Positions 8,701 through 17,363 of a stretch of 64,000 bases of DNA are shown one piece after another (position 1 is the first letter of the stretch; the number at the start of each line of letters is the position of its first letter). The stretch comes from Actinomycetota bacterium. Lineage in GTDB: Bacteria; Actinomycetota; Actinomycetes; Actinomycetales; Microbacteriaceae. Made by a program: the position numbers and the translations under genes. Below the pieces are notes generated by a model. That model was not told the origin of the DNA and made no database searches. It saw only the letters and a program-made list of their open reading frames with translations. The DNA lies in contig CANFSP010000002.1 in NCBI GenBank assembly GCA_947449765.1, positions 1-64,000 of the forward strand, written 5' to 3'.

Positions 8701-9156
8701 TCACGACACGAGCCCGAGAGCCTCGCGAGCTTTCGCGTACTTTTTCGCGAGTCGATTACGCACCTCCGGATCGAGCAGCGCGCTTCGTGACGGGTCAGTG
8801 TTGTCGTCGATGTCCGCAGCTTTGACCGCAAGGGCAAGAGGATGTGTGCGGATGCGAGCGTAGTACGCGCCCAGGTCAGTTTCGCGAGCATCCTTCGTCA
8901 GCAGTTGGACAGCGTCCACAACGTTCAGAGGGATACCGGATGCCAGCAAATCTTCGGCGGAAATCGACGTGTCTTCCAGCACGTCGTGTAACCAAGCCAC
9001 TGCTGTCTCGTCGGGTTGGGTAACTGGGTCAAAATGCGCCGCCACACGCCGTGGATGATCGATGTAGTCCATGCCGGCTTGATCCTTCTGACCGGTGTGC
9101 GCTTGTCGTGCAATCGTCTCAGCCGTGACAAAATAATTCGCATTAATCTCGTTCAC
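8701..9156 (-). CDS. HD-domain protein related to the RelA/SpoT hydrolase domain
   Basis: A 151-residue single-domain metal-dependent phosphohydrolase. The HD metal site is readable: H in 'ARQAHTGQ', 'HP' in 'YIDHPRRVA', 'WLHDVLEDT' (HD..ED) and 'AVKAADIDDNTD'. The arrangement matches the hydrolase half of RelA/SpoT and stand-alone HD_4 proteins, but no synthetase domain is present. It may hydrolyse (p)ppGpp or another nucleotide. The GTG start at 9156 is supported by GAGGAGGGG about 6 bases upstream. Confidence 0.82.
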   Translation of the reverse strand: MNEINANYFVTAETIARQAHTGQKDQAGMDYIDHPRRVAAHFDPVTQPDETAVAWLHDVLEDTSISAEDLLASGIPLNVVDAVQLLTKDARETDLGAYYARIRTHPLALAVKAADIDDNTDPSRSALLDPEVRNRLAKKYAKAREALGLVS

Positions 9157-9290
9157 GTGGCTCCCCTCCTCTTTACCTACACTTTCATCTTGCCGTGAGC
9201 CAGGGACACGATTCGTCCTGCGACGTTGGCTAGCGCGAACGCCCTAGGACTCGCGCAGGAGTCTCCCCGTTTAGCCCCCAGTGGGCACGT

Positions 9291-11354
9291 TCAGATTGCT
9301 TCCACGAGAGCGATGCGCTCCAGCGTGACGCCCATCACGATGAATGCGAGTGTTCGCGGGTCGTCGGGAGTTGATGCGGCAACTGCGGGAGTAAGCCTGT
9401 ACTCCGCACCCTTTGCCAAGACCGAACATTCAAAGTTGACGTTGTAGGGCTCTTCCGTGAAACCGGTTGAAGGAATCGGAACGTCGAGTTCAACATCGGG
9501 GCCGCTGATATGAACAGCTTGATTCTCATGCGCATTCGCAATGTGGAGCGTGACTCGATAACTGCCCGGAATTCGGGGATGCATATTGAAGTGGCCGCCC
9601 TGTCCGAGAATCCAGCAGAAAGGATCGACCAAACCAATTTCTGGAAGTGGCTTCTCCCACGTACCTGAACCGGTGAGCGACCAATCGGCGGAGGCCGAAG
9701 ACAAGGATGCGTCTCCGCTGGACTCAGACAGGCGGGGGCGACGCACAATCCAGCGACCGCTGGGAAAAGCTAGCGAGGCGACTTCTAGGGGATCTGCACG
9801 CAGAGCGGACACATCTACGCTGACCGACTTCTGCACGAGTTCAACTTCACGCATGTAATCATCCGTATTCGCTGACAACTGGCCGGAGCGACGTCGGAAT
9901 GATGAAAGGGGGGACTCCAGGAGAATGGGTTCTGAATGCCGGGCGAATTCCACCCATAAGGCAAAGTCACCGGCTAGTTGGTAGTCACTCAATGGAACGT
10001 CAGATTGCTGCCAGAGCTGACGTCGCCAAAAGATTCCTTCCTGTTGCAAGAAGGAAAGCGAAACACCATCGTGTCGACCGAGGGCGATTGATCGCTGTGA
10101 TGTTGAGCGAAACGCACTGGTGTCGTCGCGTGGGTAGAAGACCCCGTCTTCCCGCTGATGAGCGCTACCACCGATGACCCAGTCGCACTCGGTTGCAACA
10201 TCGCCGAGAGTGCTTACCGACTGAAAAGCCCCCGGCATGAAAATGTTGTCTGAGCCGAGCCAACACATCCACTCGCCATCGGGAGTGTGCGCGAAGCCGG
10301 AGAGGATCGCGTCATACATTCCGGAGTCTGGCTTCGACTCAAAAGTGAATCGGGAAATCCGATGATGCATTGGGACGTGCTCAGATTCAAAGAAGGCATG
10401 CCATTGCTCGAGACGAGCAACAGTACCGTCGGTGGAAGCACCGTCCTGGACGTGCAGATGTATCCGAAAGTCACCCGCCTGGGTCACGACGCTCGCGATT
10501 GCCTCATCAATCCACACTTCTGAATTAAAAGTAGGGATGACCACCGCAAATGTCGTAGTCGAACGCAATGGAGCCTGGGTTCTGATGAGTTCCATGAGAG
10601 CCGGAAAGCGCTGCTCTATCGCATCTCGCTGGTCAGGCTCGAGTTCGGTGAAGCTTCTGTTCAATACGCCCTTGTTGAACTGCCAGATGGTGCGCGTGTC
10701 GAACAGTAGCCCCTCAACAATGTGTCGAGTGGGTCCCTCGAAGCCAACAACCTGGGCGACACGGTCAGCCACGAGAACGGGCGTCTGAACGAGGTCCACG
10801 AAATTGAAGAAGGTCAAGCCTGGAATATTCCGCCATGACGCGATGCCCGTTTCAACCTTTTCGATTCGGGTATCGACGAATACATCCTCGAGAGACCAAT
10901 CCGCGAAACCATCCCGTCGAAGGTGGTCGCTCCATGACAGCAGTGCGTCTGGGGGATAGCGAAAACTCGCAACCGCAGCGACCCTCCCGTCGGCAACCAG
11001 CCCTCTCACTATTGGGCCGGCAGGCAAATGGCTTTTGATGACGATATAGGACTGAGATTCCTCAGCGAGTCCTAACGTTTCGAGAACCAGCTGATCGAGG
11101 CTCGTTGCATCAAGCGATAAGTTCCGGTGTTTGAGCACCTTCTCGGCATCAATCAAGTCGGGTGTCCCTGGCGGCACTTTGAGACCGAGGAGATACTGGT
11201 CGAAGATTGGAGTCTCGTGCACTGCAGCTTGTTGTCGCATGACACCCAGCGTGAGCTGGGTCAGAAAGCTTGACGCCGACTTGGGCATTCCAAAGCAAAT
11301 AACGATCCGAGGCACCACCTCAGTTTGCACTATCGAGCTCGCTCTTTTGTTCAT
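9291..11354 (-). CDS. Fusion protein: sulfotransferase + family-2 glycosyltransferase + C-terminal beta domain
   Basis: This 687-residue protein joins three parts. Residues 15-260 are a sulfotransferase: PAPS loop 'GMPKSASSFLTQL' (22-34) and 3'-phosphate-like segment 'VASFRYPPDALLSW'. Residues 268-500 are a GT-A family-2 glycosyltransferase: 'FAVVIPTFNSEVWIDEAIAS', 'QDGASTDGT', a metal-binding 'GSDN' (367-370) in place of DxD, and acceptor-loop residues near 'LQQEGIFW'. Residues about 555-685 look beta-rich and may be a carbohydrate-binding or assembly module (inference). It likely adds a sugar and sulfates the product or a neighbour. It follows the 270-residue sulfotransferase gene by 33 bases, so they form an operon. 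Confidence 0.8.
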   Translation of the reverse strand: MNKRASSIVQTEVVPRIVICFGMPKSASSFLTQLTLGVMRQQAAVHETPIFDQYLLGLKVPPGTPDLIDAEKVLKHRNLSLDATSLDQLVLETLGLAEESQSYIVIKSHLPAGPIVRGLVADGRVAAVASFRYPPDALLSWSDHLRRDGFADWSLEDVFVDTRIEKVETGIASWRNIPGLTFFNFVDLVQTPVLVADRVAQVVGFEGPTRHIVEGLLFDTRTIWQFNKGVLNRSFTELEPDQRDAIEQRFPALMELIRTQAPLRSTTTFAVVIPTFNSEVWIDEAIASVVTQAGDFRIHLHVQDGASTDGTVARLEQWHAFFESEHVPMHHRISRFTFESKPDSGMYDAILSGFAHTPDGEWMCWLGSDNIFMPGAFQSVSTLGDVATECDWVIGGSAHQREDGVFYPRDDTSAFRSTSQRSIALGRHDGVSLSFLQQEGIFWRRQLWQQSDVPLSDYQLAGDFALWVEFARHSEPILLESPLSSFRRRSGQLSANTDDYMREVELVQKSVSVDVSALRADPLEVASLAFPSGRWIVRRPRLSESSGDASLSSASADWSLTGSGTWEKPLPEIGLVDPFCWILGQGGHFNMHPRIPGSYRVTLHIANAHENQAVHISGPDVELDVPIPSTGFTEEPYNVNFECSVLAKGAEYRLTPAVAASTPDDPRTLAFIVMGVTLERIALVEAI

Positions 11355-11387
11355 CGCTGACTGGGCTGCCGAGAGTTGTCCACGCGA

Positions 11388-12200
11388 CTACAGCGATTCT
11401 AAAAATGTGGCACGCCCGGGAAATATCTCTCGATACCTGCGAGGGTCTTCTGACGCAGCGCGTTGCAGGGCAGCGTATGCATTGGGCACCCGTGCGAGGG
11501 CGGAATTAGTTGCTTTTTCGGAAATTTGGGCTGATGGAATCAAAAATGACAGGACGGATCGCATCGTACTCGCCCCGTCGGTGACTAGATCCTCGTAGTG
11601 CACACCTAATTTAGATTCTTCAGGCAGTTTTTCGAAGTGGTTTTCGTTGTTGCGAAAGAGCGCTAACTCAATCGGGGCTTGTTCCCTAAACTCGTCCTCA
11701 GTGCAGTCCCGCAGATGGCTGAGGATTGCCTCCACGGGTTCGCGAACGAGAAAAATAGTCTTGTCAAAAGCCTCGTCGTCGTTGACCCAGTGTCGCTTCA
11801 CGATGATGGGACGAACATCTTTCACACGCATGCCGCGGATTGCTAGGTAGACCGGCAAATCGTGAAGGCCAACCGGCAATGCGAAAGACTCTCGGTCAAT
11901 CGCGCCCAGAGTTGGCCGACCAGTCGAAGACTCAATGAGAAATCTGAGGAGATGGTTGCCCGAGCGGGGATAGCTCAGCAACGAGTTGGTGCAGTATTCA
12001 TCCGGGACGAGTCGGGCTCTGCGCCGAAATTCACGACTCACCCAGCGACGTCTCCTGGGGCTGAGCTGAGCGTATTCCCGTCTGTCGTAGGTATTCCAGA
12101 TGTTGGCCTCTTTGACGAGTGACCGGGGAATTTCAGACAACAGTGGCCTCCGAACGAGATTTGTGCATTTCAAGGCTAGTGGACGTTCCCGAGTGAGCAT
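11388..12200 (-). CDS. Sulfotransferase family protein, 270 aa
   Basis: PAPS-dependent sulfotransferase. The PAPS 5'-phosphosulfate loop is 'LLSYPRSGNHLLRFLIE' (residues 74-90), the classical YPRSGN form, and the 3'-phosphate motif is 'FLVREPVEAILSHLRD' (R153, S161). The first 65 residues are rich in arginine and might make membrane or partner contacts. It is the first gene of a two-gene operon with the sulfotransferase-glycosyltransferase fusion downstream. Its start is 78 bases from the start of the divergent membrane protein gene. Confidence 0.85.
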   Translation of the reverse strand: MLTRERPLALKCTNLVRRPLLSEIPRSLVKEANIWNTYDRREYAQLSPRRRRWVSREFRRRARLVPDEYCTNSLLSYPRSGNHLLRFLIESSTGRPTLGAIDRESFALPVGLHDLPVYLAIRGMRVKDVRPIIVKRHWVNDDEAFDKTIFLVREPVEAILSHLRDCTEDEFREQAPIELALFRNNENHFEKLPEESKLGVHYEDLVTDGASTMRSVLSFLIPSAQISEKATNSALARVPNAYAALQRAASEDPRRYREIFPGRATFLESL

Positions 12201-12278
12201 CTCTAGAGGTGTTAAAACACGTCACCTATTTCAGTGCGGGGAGACAGACTTGTCACGGAAAAGTGCTTGACTGGAGGC

Positions 12279-13205
12279 ATGCCAAAACCCACGACCGTCT
12301 CCTTGACTGAGGGTTTTACCGCGTGGGCAAAGTCGGTCGCCATTCCCAGTGTGCAATCGGTGATAGTCGGCACAATTGGTGCTGGAGTCATGCTCGGTGC
12401 ACTTGATGTGGCACATCAGGCATTCAACACCCAAGAGCAACCCCAGTGGATTTCGGACATTTTCGGTACACAGACGAATAACGTCACCGTGGTGCTTGCC
12501 ATGGTCATTCTGCTGGTACTCGTCGCCTCAATTGTGCAGTCAGGTATCAGCCAGGTCGATTCGATGATCGTGCGTGCCTACATCCAGCGGGTTATGCATG
12601 AACGTGCCGAGCATGAGCCGGCTTTAGCTGGGCGCGTTATCGCTGAGCGCTTTCTTCTCGAATCGTGGACCGGCTTTCTCGGTTCTACAGTGCAGCTCCT
12701 CGTGTTTTCGGCCGCCCTGATCTTTTTTGGGGGATGGGGTCTTGTGCTCGGGCTGCTCGTAGCATTCGTCATTTTGTTCGGAACCGCGTGGCTGTTCCGC
12801 CTTAGAGCGCTCAAAGTGTCGCACGAATTTTTTGAGGCACAACAGGAAGCCAACAAACTCGAAGGTCGTGCCAAGCGAAACCCAGACAACGCGAAATTCA
12901 AACAAGAACGTGTTCGTGCTCTTGATCGCGTGCGTGAGGCCATCTACCGTCGTGACACCACGGTGTTACGAATGCCGTTTTTGCAAAACGTTGCGATTTC
13001 AGCGTTAGCTCTGGGCGCAATATTGTTGCCGGCAGTCACCACCTTGAACTCAGGAACACTCACGACGGTTTTGCTCGTCGCGTTTCTCTGGCGTCAAAAT
13101 GCACTTGAATTCGTGAGCACCCTGGGACGCACGGTATGGACATTCTTGGCCGCCTCCACCGCCAGCAAACGTGGAGCCGCCGGTGACGTCAATATGGTGG
13201 AATAG
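12279..13205 (+). CDS. Polytopic membrane protein resembling an ABC-exporter membrane domain without an ATPase domain
   Basis: About 308 residues with four or five hydrophobic stretches (e.g. 'VVLAMVILLVLVASIV', 'LLVFSAALIFFGGWGLVLG', and near 'FLQNVAISALALGAILLPAV') separated by a charged 60-residue loop. The layout resembles the membrane domain of an ABC exporter or SbmA/BacA-like protein, but no Walker motifs follow. Its start is unsure: ATG 12279 has GGAGG only one base upstream, while a GTG at 12234 is in frame with no visible signal. It sits between two sulfotransferase operons, suggesting a role in glycan export or assembly (inference). Confidence 0.6.
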   Translation: MPKPTTVSLTEGFTAWAKSVAIPSVQSVIVGTIGAGVMLGALDVAHQAFNTQEQPQWISDIFGTQTNNVTVVLAMVILLVLVASIVQSGISQVDSMIVRAYIQRVMHERAEHEPALAGRVIAERFLLESWTGFLGSTVQLLVFSAALIFFGGWGLVLGLLVAFVILFGTAWLFRLRALKVSHEFFEAQQEANKLEGRAKRNPDNAKFKQERVRALDRVREAIYRRDTTVLRMPFLQNVAISALALGAILLPAVTTLNSGTLTTVLLVAFLWRQNALEFVSTLGRTVWTFLAASTASKRGAAGDVNMVE

Positions 13206-13207
13206 AC

Positions 13208-13337
13208 CTACTTTCGGCGGAGTGGGGCTATGAAACTTCGGTCTTTTATCGCCCTGGCAATAACTTGATCGAAATGAGCATCGCGGGTGTCTAGATCTTC
13301 GCTTATTTGCTGAGCTTGGACAAGCGCAGCCTCAGCC
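13208..13337 (-). pseudogene. C-terminal remnant of a third sulfotransferase paralog
   Basis: Read on the minus strand, this stretch encodes a segment including 'DTRDAHFDQVIARA' and then 'APLRRK' and a stop. It aligns with the C-termini of the two intact neighbours ('LRDADYDRIIARN', 'LRDAEFDRFLARY'). An in-frame TAG at about 13338-13340 and the short 224-bp gap leave no room for the rest of the gene. It appears to be a decayed duplicate at the 3' end of the operon. This gap holds no other gene that I can see. Confidence 0.6.
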
Positions 13338-13429
13338 TAGGGCGCTGATGCCTTCGTAAATGAGGAGACATTTCACGCAACCTATCCAAGGTTGTGTCGC
13401 GTGTTATGGCCTAGCAGATGTTTACTGCG

Positions 13430-14344
13430 TCATTTCTTCCTCGGCAGAAAGTGCGGGCTGAGCACGTTCCTGGCAATGATGCGGTCATAGTCGGCATCAC
13501 GAAGTGCAACCTCGGTAAGAATCGAGGCTGATGCTTTGAGTGCGGCCACGATGTTGCTGGATGGAGCGGCGCTCGCTCTGTGTCGTTGGGGGGCGACTTG
13601 TAAGTTTTTCTTTATGTACCTGTCCAAGCGATGCGAGGGAATTAATCGCAGTTTCCCCGACTTCACGCGTTCGGCAAACCCGTGAACATCGTGTTCAAAA
13701 ATATCGTCCATGAAAAAAGGGATGCCGGATCCGTGTTCCGCGAACGAGGAAAACCACGCGACACCGTCGATTTGGCCGTCGGCATCAACGTAGTGCTTAC
13801 TGTCGTCGAGATAGTTCATGAGGGCGGGGACATCAAACAAGTCAGGCGAGTCGGAACCTAGAAAGTTGGTGGATATCTCTTCACCGGCGAGCATTGCGTG
13901 AGCTTTGTGGACCTGTGTCCAATAATCACGAAACGCGGAGATAAGGCGTTGTCGTGCAGGACGTACTGTCGTCACAATGGGAACGGGATGCGCAGAGTTG
14001 AGCGCCACGCAAAGTTCGTCTGCGTAAGAGATCGTCTTGTGATCGATTGCCTGTAAGTACACCTCTTGTCCGGTGTTGTCTCGATCGGCAAGCCACATCA
14101 TCCTGTTGATTCGCTTGAGCTCCCATTTAGCCATGTCATCGTTTCGGCCCTCGAGTTCTGCTTTCGAAACACTGAGATCGTAGATTCCCAGTCGAATTGC
14201 CAGCGGAGAGTTGTGAAACGCCAGACCTAAGGTGGTTCCGCCCGTCTTCGCGATGTGCAGGAATATCTTGAGTTCTGCTCCTGAGGCGGCGATTCGACGA
14301 AGTGTCTCTGTGTGTTCAGGCAGGGCTTCGAATTTCGTATGCAT
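13430..14344 (-). CDS. Sulfotransferase family-2-like protein, 304 aa
   Basis: The PAPS-binding loop 'FLHIAKTGGTTLG' (residues 28-40) is the HxxKTGGT form of carbohydrate sulfotransferases (sulfotransfer_2 type). The 3'-phosphate motif is 'TTVRPARQRLISAFRDYW' (R128, S136). It is a close paralog of the next gene upstream: both share 'VRPARQR.ISxFRDYWTQV', 'YLxDSKHY' and 'EHGxGxPF'. It is probably the last intact gene of a four-gene minus-strand operon starting near 17299. The acceptor is likely a sugar hydroxyl (family-based inference). Confidence 0.82.
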   Translation of the reverse strand: MHTKFEALPEHTETLRRIAASGAELKIFLHIAKTGGTTLGLAFHNSPLAIRLGIYDLSVSKAELEGRNDDMAKWELKRINRMMWLADRDNTGQEVYLQAIDHKTISYADELCVALNSAHPVPIVTTVRPARQRLISAFRDYWTQVHKAHAMLAGEEISTNFLGSDSPDLFDVPALMNYLDDSKHYVDADGQIDGVAWFSSFAEHGSGIPFFMDDIFEHDVHGFAERVKSGKLRLIPSHRLDRYIKKNLQVAPQRHRASAAPSSNIVAALKASASILTEVALRDADYDRIIARNVLSPHFLPRKK

Positions 14345-14400
14345 CGCTGACGAGTACTTTCGGTGGGTTGAGCGTGTGTTAGCGATAAAACCTCGGGGGC

Positions 14401-15351
14401 TTAGCGCTTTTTCGCCAAAATTCTCGACAGCTTCCGACGAGGTGGTTTGAATTCAGGTCGGTGGAGGTATCGAGCGAGGAATCGGTCGAACTCAGCGTCG
14501 CGGAGTGCCAGTTCATCGATGATGTCGCTCGCGTCAATTATCGCTTGTTCAACTGCGGGATTTCTATCGATGCTTTTGCGCTTTCGCGGTCGCACTTCAC
14601 CAGTTAGCTCCTTGGTCAGTGAGTCGACATCTCTCGTTGCAACGACACGAAGAGTTCCTGATTTGACGAGTTTGCGAAAACGCTTTGGGTCGTCATTGAA
14701 GACCTCGGACAGATAAAAGGGGACTCCGGCGCCGTGCTCTCCAAATGCCGAGAACCAAGCTCGCCCGTTTATGACACCGTTATCGTCGATGTAATGTTTG
14801 CTGTCTTCTAGGTAACCCTCGCGGACGGCTCGTACATGCGGAGCCGAGGGGTTGCCGTCAATGTCGGGTAACTGAAGGTTTTCTTGGCTCATGAGCTTTG
14901 TGATTGTGTCGACTTGAGTCCAGTAATCTCGAAATACGGAAATTATTCTCTGACGAGCCGGCCGCACAGTGGTCAGATAGGACAGCGATCCCGTCGCTTT
15001 GAGCGAATTCATTATTCGTTCAGCATTAGCGAAGTTCGTGTGATTTCCTGTGAACAAATAAATCGGGAAACCGGTTTGCTCGGGTTTGATAGCGAAGTTT
15101 ATTAGCTGGCGTGTACGGACCTGTTGGTGCCCACAATCGGTTGCGCCGCAGCGGCAGGTTTCCGCCTTGGGCTTTGAAAGTTCGGGTAGTGAAATCGCGG
15201 GAACTAGGCCGTTTCGCCGAACGGAGGAAACTACACTTGAGCCTCCAGTTTTCGGAGTATGCAAGAAAAAGACAATGTCCGCGCCACTTGCCCCTATTTT
15301 TTCGAGGTCATCGCGATACTCCGGAAGAATTTCACTGTAGGAATCAGTCAC
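14401..15351 (-). CDS. Sulfotransferase family-2-like protein, 316 aa (paralog of the downstream gene)
   Basis: PAPS loop 'FFLHTPKTGGSSVV' (residues 28-41) and 3'-phosphate motif 'TTVRPARQRIISVFRDYW' identify a carbohydrate-type sulfotransferase. I start it at GTG 15351, because this overlaps the TGA of the upstream gene as GTGA and has AAAGGA 8 bases upstream. The longer frame from 15399 would overlap the neighbour by 52 bases. A CxC...C cluster ('ETCRCGATDCGHQ') between the motifs is a possible zinc or disulfide site not seen in the paralog. Tandem duplication probably produced this pair. Confidence 0.82.
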   Translation of the reverse strand: MTDSYSEILPEYRDDLEKIGASGADIVFFLHTPKTGGSSVVSSVRRNGLVPAISLPELSKPKAETCRCGATDCGHQQVRTRQLINFAIKPEQTGFPIYLFTGNHTNFANAERIMNSLKATGSLSYLTTVRPARQRIISVFRDYWTQVDTITKLMSQENLQLPDIDGNPSAPHVRAVREGYLEDSKHYIDDNGVINGRAWFSAFGEHGAGVPFYLSEVFNDDPKRFRKLVKSGTLRVVATRDVDSLTKELTGEVRPRKRKSIDRNPAVEQAIIDASDIIDELALRDAEFDRFLARYLHRPEFKPPRRKLSRILAKKR

Positions 15352-16223
15352 GAGGCTCGTCCTTTGGTTCGTTGCAGTTGTTTCGCGTGGAAAAGCCAAA
15401 CGTCTTTCACAGAGAAGTCGAGTGAGTCGTCCACGATGAGATCGGTATCTGAGGGGTTAGCCGGATCCTCAAAGCTGAGTGAGCTCGCATTGACGATTCC
15501 CGGAGTGCGTACGAAACGATGGCTGTTCTGTTGCCAGGCTCCGCGCAGGCGGGGACTCATCTCGTCGAAGAGACCAGTGCTTGAGATGACGTCATAGGCG
15601 AGTTCGGGATCGCGCGCGACACACTCAATCAACGCAGGAACCCAGACGCCCTTGCGGAACTCTCGGAAATCTTGGGAACCCACGTTGTACAGTGCAGCGC
15701 CATTCACGTGGTCTTGATACTTACCGGGAAGCGAGAGCAAGACAGCGGGGTGATTGACGGCCCCGATAACCCAGGCGTCGGAATGCGCATCCAGCAATTT
15801 TTGAATGGATGCCCGTGGCGAGTCATTGACCGAAAAGGTGTCGCCCTCAATCTGAAGAATCCACTGCTCTGGGTGAAGCTCGGCCGTCTGGTCGAGTTGC
15901 AAGAAGAATTGGTAATTGGGCCCAGATTTGTTGCCCCATGGTGACCACAGCCCGCGCGGAATGGGACCACGAATGTAGCGATCCACCGTTGCCGGCAGGG
16001 CGAGGTGATGCCAACAAAATGCGCGACGGTATCGTTCGGGAATGTTCACGGACTCGTCGCTCGTCGTCCAGACGCATACCTCAATGGGTGTGGTGGCTTC
16101 GTCGTTAACTTTTTCGCGCCAGACGAGAGCGTTGTCGAGTTCCCCCAGCCCCGCTCGCGGAACCCACGTCATCATCAGACGAAATGACTGTCCATCTTTC
16201 TTGCTTTTTTTGGGCGGCATCAC
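15348..16223 (-). CDS. Unknown protein, possibly glycosyltransferase-like, coupled to sulfotransferases
   Basis: I do not recognise a family with certainty. The 291-residue protein is soluble with no signal peptide. Features that recall GT-A glycosyltransferases are an N-terminal 'FRLMMTWVPRAG' strand, 'NYQFFLQLDQTA', 'WILQIEGDTFSVN' (EGD in the place of a DxD metal site), and 'AWVIGAVNHPAV' with 'NGAALYNVGS', as in nucleotide-sugar enzymes checking an acceptor. It overlaps both neighbours by 4 bases (ATGA upstream, GTGA downstream), so it is made together with a sulfotransferase. A role in glycan assembly is an inference. Confidence 0.55.
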   Translation of the reverse strand: MMPPKKSKKDGQSFRLMMTWVPRAGLGELDNALVWREKVNDEATTPIEVCVWTTSDESVNIPERYRRAFCWHHLALPATVDRYIRGPIPRGLWSPWGNKSGPNYQFFLQLDQTAELHPEQWILQIEGDTFSVNDSPRASIQKLLDAHSDAWVIGAVNHPAVLLSLPGKYQDHVNGAALYNVGSQDFREFRKGVWVPALIECVARDPELAYDVISSTGLFDEMSPRLRGAWQQNSHRFVRTPGIVNASSLSFEDPANPSDTDLIVDDSLDFSVKDVWLFHAKQLQRTKGRAS

Positions 16224-17299
16224 TTCACCTCCTCGACGTCGAAGGCCTCCGAGAGATACGAAATCTCTGAAGCTCGCAGGTAGGGATTGTGTGACTGTGT
16301 TTCGCCTGACTTAACAACTTTTCGCAGCACCGAAGTCAGCCGTGGTTGCGTACGCGCAATCGAGAGCGCTAATTCCACGAGTGCTGGCGTTCTATAGATG
16401 CGTGAGAGGACGGCTGTCAGCGACTTCGCCCACGCGTCTTTGACCACAAAACCCGCGCGCTTGAGTGGCGTTCCCGCGCTACGAAGCGCGGGTTGCACCG
16501 AGTTGGAGACCGCATTTTTGGCAATGCTCACTGTGGTGATTCCCGTTTCATCCTGATCGTGATCGCCTGACGTGATGGGGTTAGCGATGGGATGCATGTA
16601 CGGCTGAACTTCGGGAAGTGCCAAACCCACGTGAGGGAGCAACGTTTGTGTCACGCAGAGATTGGGGGCTAGAGACACCGACTGCGCGCGAACCTCGAGG
16701 CCGTGAGTTGTTGGCAATAGTGCGTGGATGCCTATCTGCGCATATGTGCCCGAAGCGCTCGAATGAGCATGCCCAACCGCCTTAGGAAACTTGCGCGAAA
16801 ATGTGCGGGAAGGCGAAAGTAAAACCTGGGAAAGAAGCCAGGCGCACAGCCCGGCCAGCGAGGTGTGAATCGGACCTGAGAGTGCCAAGTGAATGCAAAG
16901 TTCAGGCTGGTCGTTACGAGCCAATCTTCGTTCGAACGTGGCAAGCTGTTCGCGGGTCAGCATCCCGTACGGCCCTACGAGGTACGCGTCGAAGAGGGAA
17001 AGTTCAGTGGTCGCGCCATCAGCGAGTGGTCTTTCGGAAGCGAGCGATCGAGCGAGGCGGGATGATGCCAGCTGCGGGTTATGAACACCACGGGTGCTCT
17101 CAAGAGAGTTAACCGAAGAGATCACACAGTCGCTTTTCACGAGGGCCGAGAAGGTGCACGAGGGGTCGACGATATCCCCTAAACCCATGTACGGTGACGC
17201 CGTCCACTGCTTCAGAACCTTCAAGACGGTCGTGATGTCCTCACGGTCGTCTTGTGAAACGGGGTGAACAGAGATCAGCCGATCGGACGTGATCCTCAT
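16220..17299 (-). CDS. Conserved-looking protein of unknown function heading the sulfotransferase operon
   Basis: A 359-residue protein I cannot assign. It opens with 'MRITSDRLISVHPVSQDD', has a cysteine-containing segment 'DPSCTFSALVKSDCVIS', a hydrophobic stretch 'TSLAGLCAWLLSQVLL' near the middle, and a basic, helix-like C-terminus. There is no signal peptide. It is the first gene of the operon and overlaps the next by ATGA. The divergent MFS gene starts 64 bases away, so regulatory sites for both lie in that gap. Coding status is supported by length, absence of a competing frame and the coupling. Confidence 0.6.
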   Translation of the reverse strand: MRITSDRLISVHPVSQDDREDITTVLKVLKQWTASPYMGLGDIVDPSCTFSALVKSDCVISSVNSLESTRGVHNPQLASSRLARSLASERPLADGATTELSLFDAYLVGPYGMLTREQLATFERRLARNDQPELCIHLALSGPIHTSLAGLCAWLLSQVLLSPSRTFSRKFPKAVGHAHSSASGTYAQIGIHALLPTTHGLEVRAQSVSLAPNLCVTQTLLPHVGLALPEVQPYMHPIANPITSGDHDQDETGITTVSIAKNAVSNSVQPALRSAGTPLKRAGFVVKDAWAKSLTAVLSRIYRTPALVELALSIARTQPRLTSVLRKVVKSGETQSHNPYLRASEISYLSEAFDVEEVK

Positions 17300-17363
17300 A
17301 TGTCAATCGTAGTGTGCGCCCTCTGGCATGGCGCGTGCACCCTCAACCTGCTTTGCTTAGGAA

